Shown here piece after piece: positions 34,918 to 43,723 of a DNA stretch of 64,000 nucleotides. The stretch covers positions 77,493 to 141,492 of the forward strand of contig JAPLBY010000029.1 of the NCBI GenBank assembly GCA_026392515.1, in the 5' to 3' direction. Each line of letters starts with the position of its first letter. Position 1 is the first letter of the stretch. The notes beneath the pieces are model-generated. The model ran no database searches. It saw only the letters and a program-made list of their open reading frames with translations, and was not told the origin of the DNA. The position numbers were made by a program, and so were the translations under genes. The DNA is from Actinomycetota bacterium (GTDB taxonomy: Bacteria; Actinomycetota; Actinomycetes; S36-B12; UBA5976).

Positions 34918-35775
34918 TTGCACCATTGGGTCGCCATAGACATATTCGTTCAAGACGTAATTGATTTCAGGTAGCGACAAGGCTTCGGTGTAAGCGGTAT
35001 TCATAAAGAATTTTGAAAAGTCAGAGTTCTCAATGGCTTTTTTGGCCCTTGGATGATTGAACTTCAAATACATCTGAGTTGTGACTTTCTTGCGTTCGAA
35101 GTCAGTTGTTAGTTTTCCGCAGTTGTATCCAAAGAGTGTCATGGCTGCATCAGCAAGTTCTGGCGTAGTGCGCTCAATAATTCCCATGTCTTTAACTTTG
35201 ACTATTGGTCGTAGCTTCGTCTTGCGCTCCCAGTACTGAACGCAAGTGCGCAATCGATTTTTAGCATGAGCGTCGTATCCATTGACATCAACATAATTGA
35301 TGGTCAAGTCATCATCACGAACTAAATGAAAGCTTTGATCCAGACGATTTTGCACCGACCATTTTCGCCAGGATCTAGGCACAACAAAAACGATTAAATC
35401 TGAAACTTGCGCAGCTTTGTTGAAGAACGGAATTGATAACGAGTTGTTCCGCCCAAACGGGGGATTAGTAACAGTTAGTAAACCTTTTTGATTAATCTCT
35501 TGATCCAGAAAATCGCCCAGTGTGATCTTTTGGTGATGAGGCTCTATGTCAAAACTAATTACCTTTTTCAAGCCATGTGCTTTTGCCGCATCGATAAAAG
35601 CGCCAGTGCCACCGGCAGGTTCAAGCAGAATTCTCCCCGATAAATCACCGATTCGTTTTTTCACATTGCGCATGACTTGATCCGCAATTTCTGGCGGGGT
35701 ATAAAACTGTTCCTTGCCAGTAACTCTGGGGTTACCAAGCCGCACTTTGTTAAGTTGCGGGTCTGACGGTGGCAT
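34906..35775 (-). CDS. N6-adenine-type SAM methyltransferase (orphan)
   Basis: A ~289-aa class I methyltransferase. KEQFYTPPEIADQVM, the SAM motif ILLEPAGGTGAFIDAA (about 50-65) and the catalytic motif IV TNPPFGRNN (NPPF) are the pattern of gamma-type N6-adenine DNA methylases and related RNA enzymes. No specificity subunit, restriction gene or second copy is visible. The track begins at 35862; ATG 35775 (MPPSDPQLNK) is the likeliest start because TATATA on the minus strand lies just upstream, but MLRAPP... is possible. It is inserted against the strand between trmD and rplS and looks AT-richer than its neighbours, so recent acquisition is plausible. Confidence 0.72.
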   Translation of the reverse strand: MPPSDPQLNKVRLGNPRVTGKEQFYTPPEIADQVMRNVKKRIGDLSGRILLEPAGGTGAFIDAAKAHGLKKVISFDIEPHHQKITLGDFLDQEINQKGLLTVTNPPFGRNNSLSIPFFNKAAQVSDLIVFVVPRSWRKWSVQNRLDQSFHLVRDDDLTINYVDVNGYDAHAKNRLRTCVQYWERKTKLRPIVKVKDMGIIERTTPELADAAMTLFGYNCGKLTTDFERKKVTTQMYLKFNHPRAKKAIENSDFSKFFMNTAYTEALSLPEINYVLNEYVYGDPMVQLLS

Positions 35776-35896
35776 GAGGAAGCTTTCGGTAGGTGGTGCT
35801 CTAAGCATATATATGCACCCACTGATTCGTGGCATTCTGACGGTAATTTGCTGGAAACCCACTAGTTATGGCAAACTCAACTTTGTTGGAACGTAG

Positions 35897-35918
35897 CAGC
35901 ACCGCCACAGGGGTGCTG
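35897..35918 (+). promoter_or_regulatory. Hairpin in the rplS leader
   Basis: CAGCACC-GCCACAGG-GGTGCTG, a perfect 7-bp stem about 80 nt before rplS. The position fits a ribosomal-protein leader element, but I cannot match it to a known L19 leader. Confidence 0.4.
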
Positions 35919-35998
35919 AAACATTAAGTTCTAAACAAACCCGGCAAGAACCATTTATTGGGCTTTCGACCTGCGGCGACATGTCCTTCGGAGTAATA

Positions 35999-36349
35999 AT
36001 GCATTTTCTAGACGATGTAGACGCAGCATCCCTGCGCACTGGAATTCCAGATTTCCGTCCCGGCGACAACGTAAAAGTTCACGTTCGAGTTGTTGAAGGA
36101 ACCCGTTCCCGTATTCAGATTTTCCAGGGCGTTGTAATCCGTCGCCATGGTGGTGGACTTCGTGAGACTTTCACAGTCCGCAAAATCAGTTTTGGAACCG
36201 GTGTTGAGCGTACTTTCCCGCTTCACTCACCAATTGTTGAATTGATCGAATTGGTCAGCCGTGGAGATGTCCGTCGCGCCAAGCTTTACTACCTTCGTGA
36301 TCTACGCGGCAAGAAGGCAAAGATCAAGGAATTGCGCGACAACGTTTAA
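35999..36349 (+). CDS. rplS: 50S ribosomal protein L19
   Basis: A 116-aa large-subunit protein at the 30S-50S interface. [30 protein letters not shown] and [16 protein letters not shown] are family signatures, ending in the basic [16 protein letters not shown]. The track starts at 35981, but GGAG 5 nt before ATG 35999 fixes the start. Separated from trmD by the inverted methylase gene, it must use its own promoter. A terminator follows. Confidence 0.95.
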   Translation: MHFLDDVDAASLRTGIPDFRPGDNVKVHVRVVEGTRSRIQIFQGVVIRRHGGGLRETFTVRKISFGTGVERTFPLHSPIVELIELVSRGDVRRAKLYYLRDLRGKKAKIKELRDNV

Positions 36350-36360
36350 TTCTTTACAAA

Positions 36361-36398
36361 TTAGCGGGCTCACTTACTAGTGAGTCCGCTAATTTTTT
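36361..36398 (+). terminator. Terminator after rplS
   Basis: TTAGCGGGCTCACT-TACT-AGTGAGTCCGCTAA, a 14-bp stem with one G-U wobble, followed by TTTTTT. Confidence 0.92.
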
Positions 36399-36407
36399 GT
36401 TTAAAAG

Positions 36408-36413
36408 TATGAT
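36408..36413 (+). promoter_or_regulatory. -10 box for lepB
   Basis: TATGAT, 9 nt before ATG 36423, directly behind the rplS terminator. The leader would be at most a few bases. Confidence 0.5.
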
Positions 36414-36422
36414 TAAAGAACT

Positions 36423-37070
36423 ATGGGTCACAAAAAGGACAAGCCAAAAAAGCAGCCTAGTCTGGTGCGCGAATTAGTGACCGTTGTAGGAACTGCTTTA
36501 ATCCTTTCAATTTTGGTTCGCACTTTTCTAATCCAAGCTTTTTATGTTCCTAGCGCTTCCATGGAAGATACTCTCCAGGAAAATGACCGCATAATTGTGT
36601 CAAAGATTTCTACGCAATTCACTGGTGTCAATCGTGGAAATGTAATTGTCTTCCATGACCCAGGTGGTTGGCTCGGCGCGGGATTCCCTAATCCTTATGA
36701 CACTCCAGTTGGTCGTGTACTCCAAGCAATCGGAATCGTGCCAGCTAACTCTGGAAATGATTTAGTTAAGCGCGTCATTGGTGTTGCTAATGACACAGTT
36801 AAATGCTGTGACACTCAAGGTCGAATAGTTCTAAACGGCGTTGGAATGGACGAGCCGTACATTAAAGAAGGCGCAACCACTGATCAGGTAACTTTTGAAG
36901 TCCTTGTTCCCGAAGGTCATGTTTTTGTAATGGGCGATAATCGCGGCAACTCCGAAGATTCTCGCTTTCACTTAGACAAGAACAACGGCATGGTGCCAGA
37001 AGAAGAAATCATTGGTCGAGTTGCCATGCGCATTTGGCCAATTGGTCGCATTGGTGGGATTGAAAATTAG
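36423..37070 (+). CDS. lepB: Signal peptidase I
   Basis: Membrane serine protease removing signal peptides from Sec/Tat exports. One N-terminal transmembrane helix (about residues 18-38), catalytic Ser46 in VPSASMEDT, the general-base Lys near 116 in DLVKRVIGV, and box E GDNRGNSEDSR. Length of 215 aa is compact but complete. The last codons overlap rnhB. It would process the secreted and lipoprotein-like products seen elsewhere here (lipoproteins excepted). Confidence 0.95.
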   Translation: MGHKKDKPKKQPSLVRELVTVVGTALILSILVRTFLIQAFYVPSASMEDTLQENDRIIVSKISTQFTGVNRGNVIVFHDPGGWLGAGFPNPYDTPVGRVLQAIGIVPANSGNDLVKRVIGVANDTVKCCDTQGRIVLNGVGMDEPYIKEGATTDQVTFEVLVPEGHVFVMGDNRGNSEDSRFHLDKNNGMVPEEEIIGRVAMRIWPIGRIGGIEN

Positions 37071-37749
37071 TTCGGCAGCACCAACTCTTGAATTAGAGCG
37101 GGAGTTGTTTTCAACTGGCGTTAAATACATTGCAGGTGTCGATGAAGTTGGACGTGGCGCACTTGCTGGACCGGTTTCAGTTGGGGTGGCAATTGTTTCG
37201 GCCGAGACCTCGCAAGTCCCAGCTGGCTTAAGAGATAGTAAACAAATCAGTCGAACTGCCCGAGAGAAATTGATTGAACCGGTTTCGGCTTGGGTAGTTG
37301 AATATGCAATTGGGCATGTGGCAGCCAGCGAAATTGATGAGATTGGAATTGTGCCAGCGCTTCGTTTGGCTTGGGTGAGGGCTCACCAACAGTTAAGTAT
37401 CAAACCGGATCATGTAATTCTCGATGGCAAACATAATTGGCTACTCGAACCCGAATCCGATTTATTCACAACGCCCATTTCGGACATTGTGGTTCCGGTG
37501 ACTATGAAGATTAAGGCGGATGCATCGTGCGCCTCAGTGTCCGCGGCAAGCGTCTTGGCCAAAGTAGCTCGGGATGAATTGATGCGGGAAGCTGCTCTGA
37601 TTTATCCAGACTTTGGTTGGGAAGGAAACGTTGGCTATGGATCTAGCGACCACATGGCTGCCATCGCCCGCCTTGGCCCAACTGACCTACATCGCAAGTC
37701 TTGGAAATTACCTAGTGGCCCGAGTGAATCTGACCCAGTCACCGCATAG
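37054..37749 (+). CDS. rnhB: Ribonuclease HII
   Basis: Removes RNA from RNA-DNA hybrids and misincorporated ribonucleotides. AGVDEVGRGALAGPV holds the GRG and first acidic residues, and RDSKQIS the second region; a further conserved Asp-rich part is VVPVTMKIKADASCASVSAASVLAKV. The track start at 37012 lies deep within lepB. GTG 37054 (MGLKISSAAPT) gives 231 aa, a 17-bp overlap with lepB, and a family-like length; TTG 37060 is an alternative. Confidence 0.93.
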   Translation: MGLKISSAAPTLELERELFSTGVKYIAGVDEVGRGALAGPVSVGVAIVSAETSQVPAGLRDSKQISRTAREKLIEPVSAWVVEYAIGHVAASEIDEIGIVPALRLAWVRAHQQLSIKPDHVILDGKHNWLLEPESDLFTTPISDIVVPVTMKIKADASCASVSAASVLAKVARDELMREAALIYPDFGWEGNVGYGSSDHMAAIARLGPTDLHRKSWKLPSGPSESDPVTA

Positions 37750-37752
37750 GCT
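37747..37752 (+). promoter_or_regulatory. -10 box for leaderless DUF2469 gene
   Basis: TAGGCT, 6 nt before ATG 37759. The same hexamer and spacing occur at rlmN. Confidence 0.6.
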
Positions 37753-37758
37753 AATTAC

Positions 37759-38064
37759 ATGTCAGCGGATGAGTTAGAGCGTTATGAATCCGAGATGGAG
37801 CTTGAGCTTTATCGGGAGTACCGCGATTTAGTCCACCTCTTTAGCTACATAGTTCACACTGAGCGTCGAATGTATTTAGCAAATGGTGTTGATGTTCAAG
37901 TTCGCACTAATGATGCTGGCGATGTTTACTTCGAAGCCACACTTACTGATGCCTGGATCTGGGACATGTATGGCCAGGCAAGATTTGTTAAGAAAGCTCG
38001 CGTCTTAACTTTCAAAGATGTCAATGTCGAAGAGCTATCAAAGCCTGACATGGAGGTTCCTTAA
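37759..38064 (+). CDS. DUF2469 family protein
   Basis: A 101-aa acidic protein of the actinobacteria-specific DUF2469 family. It begins MSADELERYESEMELELYREYRD and contains FSYIVHTERRMYLANGVDV and WIWDMYGQARFV, all diagnostic. The family nearly always follows rnhB, as here, and has no established biochemical role. Its own TAGGCT -10 box lies 6 nt before the ATG, so it can be transcribed apart from lepB-rnhB. It is one of the best taxonomic markers in the window. Confidence 0.9.
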   Translation: MSADELERYESEMELELYREYRDLVHLFSYIVHTERRMYLANGVDVQVRTNDAGDVYFEATLTDAWIWDMYGQARFVKKARVLTFKDVNVEELSKPDMEVP

Positions 38065-38141
38065 GTCTTTCCACATATTGATTTAGTTCACAGAAACTAG
38101 ATTCTCACGCTTAACTTCTTTAAACCTTTCACCATGTACAG

Positions 38142-38501
38142 GTGCATCTTAAAAACAGTGAACTTGGAAAAATCGGCGAAGACATTGCCACGATCTATTT
38201 GCAGGACATGGGTTATGAAATCCTGGGACGTAACTGGAGATTTAAACGCGTCGAACTCGACATAATTGCGCAAAAGGATTCCACGTTAGTTTTCTGTGAA
38301 GTCAAGACTCGTCGATCGATAAGCCACGGAATTCCAAGTGATGCAATTACACCGCTCAAGCTCCAGCACATTAGGACTGCAGCGCTCCATTGGCTAAGTA
38401 ACAACCAGTCCCGACATCAAGGGATTCGTTTCGATGCCATCAGCGTGATCTATTGCGAAAGTCAGCCACCAACCATTAGCCATGTCAAAGGGATCGAATA
38501 A
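38142..38501 (+). CDS. yraN: YraN/UPF0102 family nuclease-like protein
   Basis: A 119-aa protein of the restriction-endonuclease-like fold. GKIGEDIATIYL at the N-terminus, VELDIIAQKDSTLVFCEVKTR (the D...ExK nuclease-type triad) and SDAITPLKLQHIRTAALHWL are conserved. Biochemical role is unproven, but it commonly precedes comM and dprA, as here. GTG start; its TAA shares one base with the comM ATG. Confidence 0.9.
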   Translation: MHLKNSELGKIGEDIATIYLQDMGYEILGRNWRFKRVELDIIAQKDSTLVFCEVKTRRSISHGIPSDAITPLKLQHIRTAALHWLSNNQSRHQGIRFDAISVIYCESQPPTISHVKGIE

Positions 38502-40024
38502 TGACTCTGGCTAGAGCATGTGGTGTTGTGATCAACGGTGTTGAAGGTTTAGTTGTCGATATCGAGGCTTACCTAAGTCAGGGCCTTCCGGGTATGGCAA
38601 TTGTTGGACTCCCTGACACTGCAGTTGGCGAAGCTCGGGATCGAGTTCGCGCTGCGGTTCAAAACAGTGAATTGTCCTGGCCATCAGAACGACGAATCAC
38701 CGTTGGCCTGTCACCTGCATCAGTTCACAAACGAGGTGCATCACTTGATCTAGGTATTGCACTTTCAATCTTGTCAGCGCACTCGCAAATCCCAGAAATG
38801 ACTAAAACCATTGTGATTGGCGAACTGGCCCTTGATGGCCAAGTACGACCAGTTAAGGGAGTTCTGGTTGCTGCGCTCTGTGCTTACCGCCGTGGCTATG
38901 ACACTTTGATAGTTCCGCAATCACAAGTTAATGAAGCGCAATTAGTTCCTGACTTGAAAGTCGTTGGCGTTAAGAGTTTGTCGGATGCGGTCGCGTATCT
39001 ACGTGGGGAAGGTGTATCTGGTGACTTGCCCGAACCAATTGAGTTTGTCAACGAACCCATTCCAGATTTAAGTGAAGTGCGCGGACAATCAAATGCCCGT
39101 CGGGCGCTAGAGGTGGCAGCTGCCGGTGGTCACCACTTGGCATTCTTGGGGTCACCTGGGGTTGGCAAAACTATGTTGGCCCAGCGATTGCCTGGCTTGT
39201 TGCCTAAGTTAACTGACGATCAAGCAGTTGAAGTAACTGCAATCTATTCAGCAGCTGGTGCCTTGAGCGCTGGGCAAGGATTAATCAGAACACCACCATT
39301 TCAAGCGCCACATCACACCACTACTAAAGCTGCCTTGATTGGTGGCGGTAGCAACGCAGTGCGCGTTGGCATGGTGACCATGGCAAACCATGGCGTGCTT
39401 TGTTTAGATGAAGCAGCTGAGTTTGAGCGTTCAGTTTTGGATGCGTTGCGTCAACCACTTGAATCAGGCGTAGTCACAATCGCAAGGTCTGGATTTCAAA
39501 CCGTCTTGCCTGCAAAGTTTCAACTGGTTCTGGCATCCAACCCTTGTCCATGTGGGAAGTTCATTGGCACGGGCGCGCAATGCAGTTGCTCATCACAAGT
39601 ACGTCGCCGATATTTCTCTCGGCTTTCTGGGCCGCTGTTAGACCGCATTGATCTGCGAGTAACCCTGGAGCGGCCAAGTTTGGCCGAACTTGATCCCAGT
39701 TCCGGCGAACTTGAAGGCACTGATGTAGTTGCTGCGCGAGTTGCTCAGGCCAGAGAGCGCGCTGCACATAGATATCGCAATGAACCTTGGAATATCAATT
39801 CCCAAGTGCCTGGCCCAATGCTGCGCCGAAGATATCCAGTTTCCGATGAGGCACGTGAACTACTTGCAAATGATTCACTCGAGATTTCGGCACGCGGCGC
39901 AGATCGAATCCTTCGAGTTGCTTGGACAATTGCTGATCTACGTGGGCATGACATTCCAAACGAGACCGACATCGCTGCAGCGCTTATGTACCGAGATGGC
40001 AATGGTTCATGGCAAGCCAGTTAA
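38501..40024 (+). CDS. comM: ComM/YifB AAA+ Mg-chelatase-like helicase
   Basis: A 507-aa AAA+ protein. An N-terminal Lon-protease-like domain (about 1-165) is followed by Walker A GSPGVGKTMLAQRLPG (about residues 217-232), FQAPHHTTTKAALIGGGS, Walker B VLCLDEAAEF, a zinc-type cysteine group NPCPCGKFIGTGAQCSC, and a C-terminal Mg_chelatase domain. In Vibrio, ComM is a branch-migration helicase for integrating transformed DNA. Start ATG overlaps the yraN stop; dprA starts inside its 3' end. Confidence 0.93.
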   Translation: MTLARACGVVINGVEGLVVDIEAYLSQGLPGMAIVGLPDTAVGEARDRVRAAVQNSELSWPSERRITVGLSPASVHKRGASLDLGIALSILSAHSQIPEMTKTIVIGELALDGQVRPVKGVLVAALCAYRRGYDTLIVPQSQVNEAQLVPDLKVVGVKSLSDAVAYLRGEGVSGDLPEPIEFVNEPIPDLSEVRGQSNARRALEVAAAGGHHLAFLGSPGVGKTMLAQRLPGLLPKLTDDQAVEVTAIYSAAGALSAGQGLIRTPPFQAPHHTTTKAALIGGGSNAVRVGMVTMANHGVLCLDEAAEFERSVLDALRQPLESGVVTIARSGFQTVLPAKFQLVLASNPCPCGKFIGTGAQCSCSSQVRRRYFSRLSGPLLDRIDLRVTLERPSLAELDPSSGELEGTDVVAARVAQARERAAHRYRNEPWNINSQVPGPMLRRRYPVSDEARELLANDSLEISARGADRILRVAWTIADLRGHDIPNETDIAAALMYRDGNGSWQAS

Positions 40025-41079
40025 CCGATCGGCAAGCTCGATTAATCATTTCCATTGCCGGTGAACCAGGTGATGAGCGAGTAGGTCAAGCGGTTGCTGA
40101 GTTTGGCGCCGCTGATGCAGTTGAGCGATGGGAGAGTGGCTACGGCGCAGATGCCATGTGTAAATCAATAGATCGAGTTTTAAACTCGCCTTTGATTGAA
40201 CAGGCAGTTAAATCTTTGAACTCAGTGCGGGGAAGGTTTATAACTCCAGCAGATGATGAGTGGCCAGATTCACTTGATGATCTAGACACTGCAGCACCAG
40301 TTGGACTTTGGTGCACTGGTGGTGGTTCGCTCGCTGAAATCTCAAATCAAAGCTTGGCGGTTGTCGGTGCTCGCTCCGCAACTGCATATGGTCATCGCAT
40401 TGCATACGAATTGGGGATACAAGGTGCGAAGGAAAACGTGGGAATCATTTCCGGTGCGGCTTATGGAATCGATGCCGCAGCCCATCGCGGATCGTTAGCT
40501 GGGAAAGGCCTCACCATTGCAGTTTTAGCTTGTGGAGTTGATGTGGCATATCCCGCTTCGCATCGAGGATTACTTTCCACAATCACAGACACTGGTGTTG
40601 TTGTCAGTGAAGCGCCACCTGGGGCTAAACCCCACAAACATAGATTCTTGATCAGGAATCGATTGATAGCTGCGCTATCCCAATCCACAGTTGTAGTTGA
40701 AGCTGCGCTACGGTCTGGTTCACTCTCCACATCCAATTGGGCTCACGTCCTTAACCGACAGATCTGGGGGATACCTGGTCCAATTACTAGTGCCACGTCG
40801 GCTGGAGTGCATGCTGCGATCCGAGACAACATGATGAAGATTGCCACCAGTGCAGACGAGATCTTTCAAGACTTCAAGTCCCCAACACTTCCCGTACAAC
40901 TTGGATTATTAGATGGCGCCATAGTTGGTTTGATTTCCCAAAGCCCCAGATCCACCCATGAACTTGCTATTCACTTTGGCACAGAAGTTGATTTCCATGA
41001 CCTCCAAGCCGCGTTGATGTTATTGGAAGTTCGAAAACTAATCTCGCTATCAAATCAAGGCTGGAAACTAGTCAAGTAA
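40009..41079 (+). CDS. dprA: DNA-processing protein DprA
   Basis: Loads RecA onto incoming single-stranded DNA. The 356-aa protein has the DprA Rossmann-fold core: VVGARSATAYG, VGIISGAAYGIDAAAHRGSL, VLACGVDVAYP, and FLIRNRLIAALSQSTVVVEA, with a C-terminal winged-helix region. The ATG at 40009 overlaps comM by 16 bp. yraN-comM-dprA therefore form a tight operon, retained even though no uptake pilus genes are in this window. Confidence 0.94.
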   Translation: MASQLTDRQARLIISIAGEPGDERVGQAVAEFGAADAVERWESGYGADAMCKSIDRVLNSPLIEQAVKSLNSVRGRFITPADDEWPDSLDDLDTAAPVGLWCTGGGSLAEISNQSLAVVGARSATAYGHRIAYELGIQGAKENVGIISGAAYGIDAAAHRGSLAGKGLTIAVLACGVDVAYPASHRGLLSTITDTGVVVSEAPPGAKPHKHRFLIRNRLIAALSQSTVVVEAALRSGSLSTSNWAHVLNRQIWGIPGPITSATSAGVHAAIRDNMMKIATSADEIFQDFKSPTLPVQLGLLDGAIVGLISQSPRSTHELAIHFGTEVDFHDLQAALMLLEVRKLISLSNQGWKLVK

Positions 41080-41144
41080 AAAGTCTTGGCAGCGTAAGGC
41101 CCAATGTTCTTGCTATTTTGCGCCAGGCTTGCAACGGTAGAGGT

Positions 41145-42080
41145 ATGAATAGCACCGAGTTGGCGAATGTTAGCGCAAGCTTCCATTCAGCAAGTGCTCG
41201 CTTCATTCAGTACGTTGAGCTTGAGTTGGGTAGAAGTCCAAATACTTCCAAGGCGTATCGAAAAGATCTCGATAACTTGTTTTTGTTCGTGCAATCTCGT
41301 GGCTGCCAGGAATTGCAAGATATTGGAATTGTGGAGTTGCGCGGTTGGCTTGCTAGCCAGAGGGTGGCCGGGCTTTCTTCAGCAACCATTGCGCGCCGCG
41401 CAACATCGATCCGAATGTTCTTTGCCTGGGCAACTCACACCAAATTGATTTCGGAAGATCCAGCGAGCGCTTTGGTGATTCCTAAAGTCAGTAAAAAGTT
41501 GCCTCACATTTTGCAACAAAACCAAGCTGAGAATTTAATGGATCGCGCAGCCTTGCGGGCAGATGACAATTCGCCAACTCACATTCGCGACCAAGCTATG
41601 TTGGAACTTTTGTATGCAACTGGCATTCGTGTTGGCGAATTAGTTGGACTTGATATTCATGACCTTGATCCAACTCGCAGAACTATTCGAGTTCTTGGTA
41701 AAGGTTCCAAAGAACGCGTTGTACCTTTCGGCGCAATCGCAGAAAAAACTGTCGAGAAGTATTTAGCAATTGCTCGCCCCGCACTTGCAAATGATTCAAG
41801 TGGTGCTGCGCTGTTCTTAGGTTCGCGCGGTAAACGAATTGATCAACGAGTTGTTCGCACTATGGTGCACGAAGTTTTATCTAGCCTTGAAGGTGTGCCA
41901 GATCTCGGGCCGCATGGTTTGCGACATTCAGCTGCTACGCATCTGATTGAAGGTGGCGCAGACATCAGAGCAGTACAAGAAATTCTCGGTCACTCAAGTT
42001 TGGCAACCACTCAGCTCTATACGCACGTGTCTATGGACCGACTCCGCGCTGTGTTTGAGCAAGCACACCCACGAGCGTGA
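41145..42080 (+). CDS. xerC: Tyrosine recombinase XerC
   Basis: Chromosome dimer resolution recombinase. The N-terminal SAM-like core-binding domain (about residues 12-95) is followed by the catalytic domain with Arg in ATGIRVGELVGLD, HGLRHSAATHL (H-x-x-R) and LGHSSLATTQLYTHVS with the nucleophilic tyrosine. About 311 aa from ATG 41145; the track's TTG at 41118 gives nine extra residues. XerC rather than XerD is inferred from the dprA-xerC-M23-rpsB order common in actinobacteria. Confidence 0.92.
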   Translation: MNSTELANVSASFHSASARFIQYVELELGRSPNTSKAYRKDLDNLFLFVQSRGCQELQDIGIVELRGWLASQRVAGLSSATIARRATSIRMFFAWATHTKLISEDPASALVIPKVSKKLPHILQQNQAENLMDRAALRADDNSPTHIRDQAMLELLYATGIRVGELVGLDIHDLDPTRRTIRVLGKGSKERVVPFGAIAEKTVEKYLAIARPALANDSSGAALFLGSRGKRIDQRVVRTMVHEVLSSLEGVPDLGPHGLRHSAATHLIEGGADIRAVQEILGHSSLATTQLYTHVSMDRLRAVFEQAHPRA

Positions 42081-42112
42081 GCGAGTGGGTACAAGTAAAC
42101 ACTGTCGAGGGC

Positions 42113-42619
42113 TTAAGTCTTAGGAAGTAACCGCACGCGCTTTTGAACTAGCGAAAGTGGATTCAAGTATTTCTCACCCTGAAGTAATCCCCAATGTAAA
42201 CAACTAACTGTTGCTTGAGATGAGCAGTGACTTTCACCCGCGCTTAGCGTTCCAATCACATCACCAACTCGAACTCGCGATCCAACAGTTACCGAGGCAA
42301 TGACGGGTTCGTAAGTTGTTCGAAGTTTTCCGTGCTTGATTACAACCACACCTTTGCCAGCAACTAGACCAGCAAACGTAACTACGCCATTGCCAGCGGC
42401 TAAAACTTGATCGCCACTTTGCCCAACCAGATCAACACCGCGATGACCTGGCAGCCAATTCTGGGCAGGGCGATTAAAGCCAGCACTGAGCGATGCTGGC
42501 TTCAATGGCCAGTCCCACTGCTTTGCCCCATGGGCTGGACTGGGCTGAGTTAAACCGGCAGTCAGAACTATCACCAAGGTGAAAACCCTAAGCATTGGGC
42601 GAAAAACCACAGATTCCAT
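42113..42619 (-). CDS. Secreted M23 family metallopeptidase
   Basis: A 168-aa exported peptidase. An N-terminal signal segment (RVFTLVIVLTAGLTQPSPAHGA) precedes the LytM/M23 domain: HRGVDLVG carries the first zinc ligands (H-x3-D), and CLHWGLLQGE the H-x-H-type second part (here HWG). Such proteins cut peptidoglycan cross-bridges or, if degenerate, activate amidases. This one is short, with no SH3 or LysM domain. It lies against the strand between xerC and rpsB, the usual actinobacterial spot. The exact ATG (42619 or eight codons later) is uncertain. Confidence 0.85.
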   Translation of the reverse strand: MESVVFRPMLRVFTLVIVLTAGLTQPSPAHGAKQWDWPLKPASLSAGFNRPAQNWLPGHRGVDLVGQSGDQVLAAGNGVVTFAGLVAGKGVVVIKHGKLRTTYEPVIASVTVGSRVRVGDVIGTLSAGESHCSSQATVSCLHWGLLQGEKYLNPLSLVQKRVRLLPKT

Positions 42620-42820
42620 AGGACAAGGATCGCCTTGATCCGATAGGACCCCAATCCCGCCAAGCCAACTGTGGAATGGCCCAGGCTGTGGTTTTTAGGA
42701 CACCAAAACCCCCATAAACTAGGGGTTGCACCTAGCAATAGGTGACTTCACAGGTTCAACAAAGTGAATCGTTAGACCATCGGTCCTGGCAACGGGCGGT
42801 CTCCGACACGAGAACCAAGG

Positions 42821-42873
42821 ATGACTTCAACCGAAGTCATACAAACCGCAATGAGGTTGGTTAACGCCAGCCT
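42821..42873 (+). promoter_or_regulatory. Two hairpins in the rpsB leader
   Basis: ATGACTTC-AACC-GAAGTCAT (42821-42840) is a perfect 8-bp stem with a tetraloop. AGGTTGGT-TAAC-GCCAGCCT (42854-42873) is an 8-bp stem with two G-U wobbles, ending 7 nt before the rpsB Shine-Dalgarno. They sit in a 273-nt gap after the M23 gene and look like an S2-type translational control leader; the family match is not checked. Confidence 0.5.
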
Positions 42874-42892
42874 AAGAAATAGGAGTACAACC

Positions 42893-43717
42893 ATGGCCGT
42901 CGTATCGACGCGACAGCTGCTGGATAACGGTGTTCACTTCGGACACCAGACCCGCCGCTGGAACCCAAAAATGAAGCGCTTTATTTTCACTGAGCGCAAT
43001 GGCATTTACATCATCGATTTGCAGCAGTCACTTGCTTACATTGACCGCGCATACGAATTCGTTCGTGAAACCGTAGCTCACGGTGGCACCGTTCTTTTCG
43101 TAGGCACCAAGAAGCAGGCTCAGGAAGCAATTGCAACTGAAGCTGCTCGCGTTGGTATGCCATATGTAAACCACCGTTGGTTAGGTGGAATGCTTACAAA
43201 CTTCCAGACCGTTTCAAAGCGTATTTCTCGCATGAAGGAACTAGAACAGATCAACTTTGATGATGTTGCTGGTTCAGGTCTGACCAAGAAAGAACTTCTA
43301 GTTCTTCGTCGCGAAAAAGAAAAGTTGGAACTTGTTCTAACTGGTATTCGTGACATGCAGAAACTTCCAAGTGCAATTTGGGTTGTTGACACAAACAAAG
43401 AGCACATTGCAGTTGGCGAAGCTCACAAGCTAAACATCCCAGTTGTTGGCATTCTTGATACAAACTGTGATCCAGATGTTGTGGACTACCCAATCCCAGG
43501 AAATGACGATGCACTTCGCGCTGTTGGTTTGCTAACTCGCGTAATTGCAGATGCAATTGCTGATGGCTTGATGGCACGCGCTGGCGGTGCAGTTGCTGGT
43601 GCACCTGCAGACGCAGCAGTTGAGCCACTTGCTGACTGGGAAAAGGAACTTCTAACTGGAACTGCAGACGCAGCACCAGCTGAAGCTCCAGCTGCCGAAG
43701 CACCTGCTGCTGAATAA
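42893..43717 (+). CDS. rpsB: 30S ribosomal protein S2
   Basis: A small-subunit protein of 274 aa. [27 protein letters not shown] is the canonical N-terminus. ATG 42893 with AGGAG 7 nt upstream overrides the track start at 42821, whose extra codons fall in the leader hairpins. The last ~35 residues form an Ala/Pro/Glu tail ([14 protein letters not shown]). It heads the rpsB-tsf unit; a perfect hairpin without U-run lies between the two. Confidence 0.96.
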   Translation: MAVVSTRQLLDNGVHFGHQTRRWNPKMKRFIFTERNGIYIIDLQQSLAYIDRAYEFVRETVAHGGTVLFVGTKKQAQEAIATEAARVGMPYVNHRWLGGMLTNFQTVSKRISRMKELEQINFDDVAGSGLTKKELLVLRREKEKLELVLTGIRDMQKLPSAIWVVDTNKEHIAVGEAHKLNIPVVGILDTNCDPDVVDYPIPGNDDALRAVGLLTRVIADAIADGLMARAGGAVAGAPADAAVEPLADWEKELLTGTADAAPAEAPAAEAPAAE

Positions 43718-43723
43718 GCATTC

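Noticed and set aside
42066-42089. ACCCAC/GTGGGT inverted repeat over the xerC stop
   Set aside because: Short arms, long loop, no U-run.
43251-43721. 156-aa Gln/Leu-rich minus-strand ORF over rpsB
   Set aside because: Its LQLQ repeats are the reverse of the GCA/GAA-rich Ala/Glu tail of S2.
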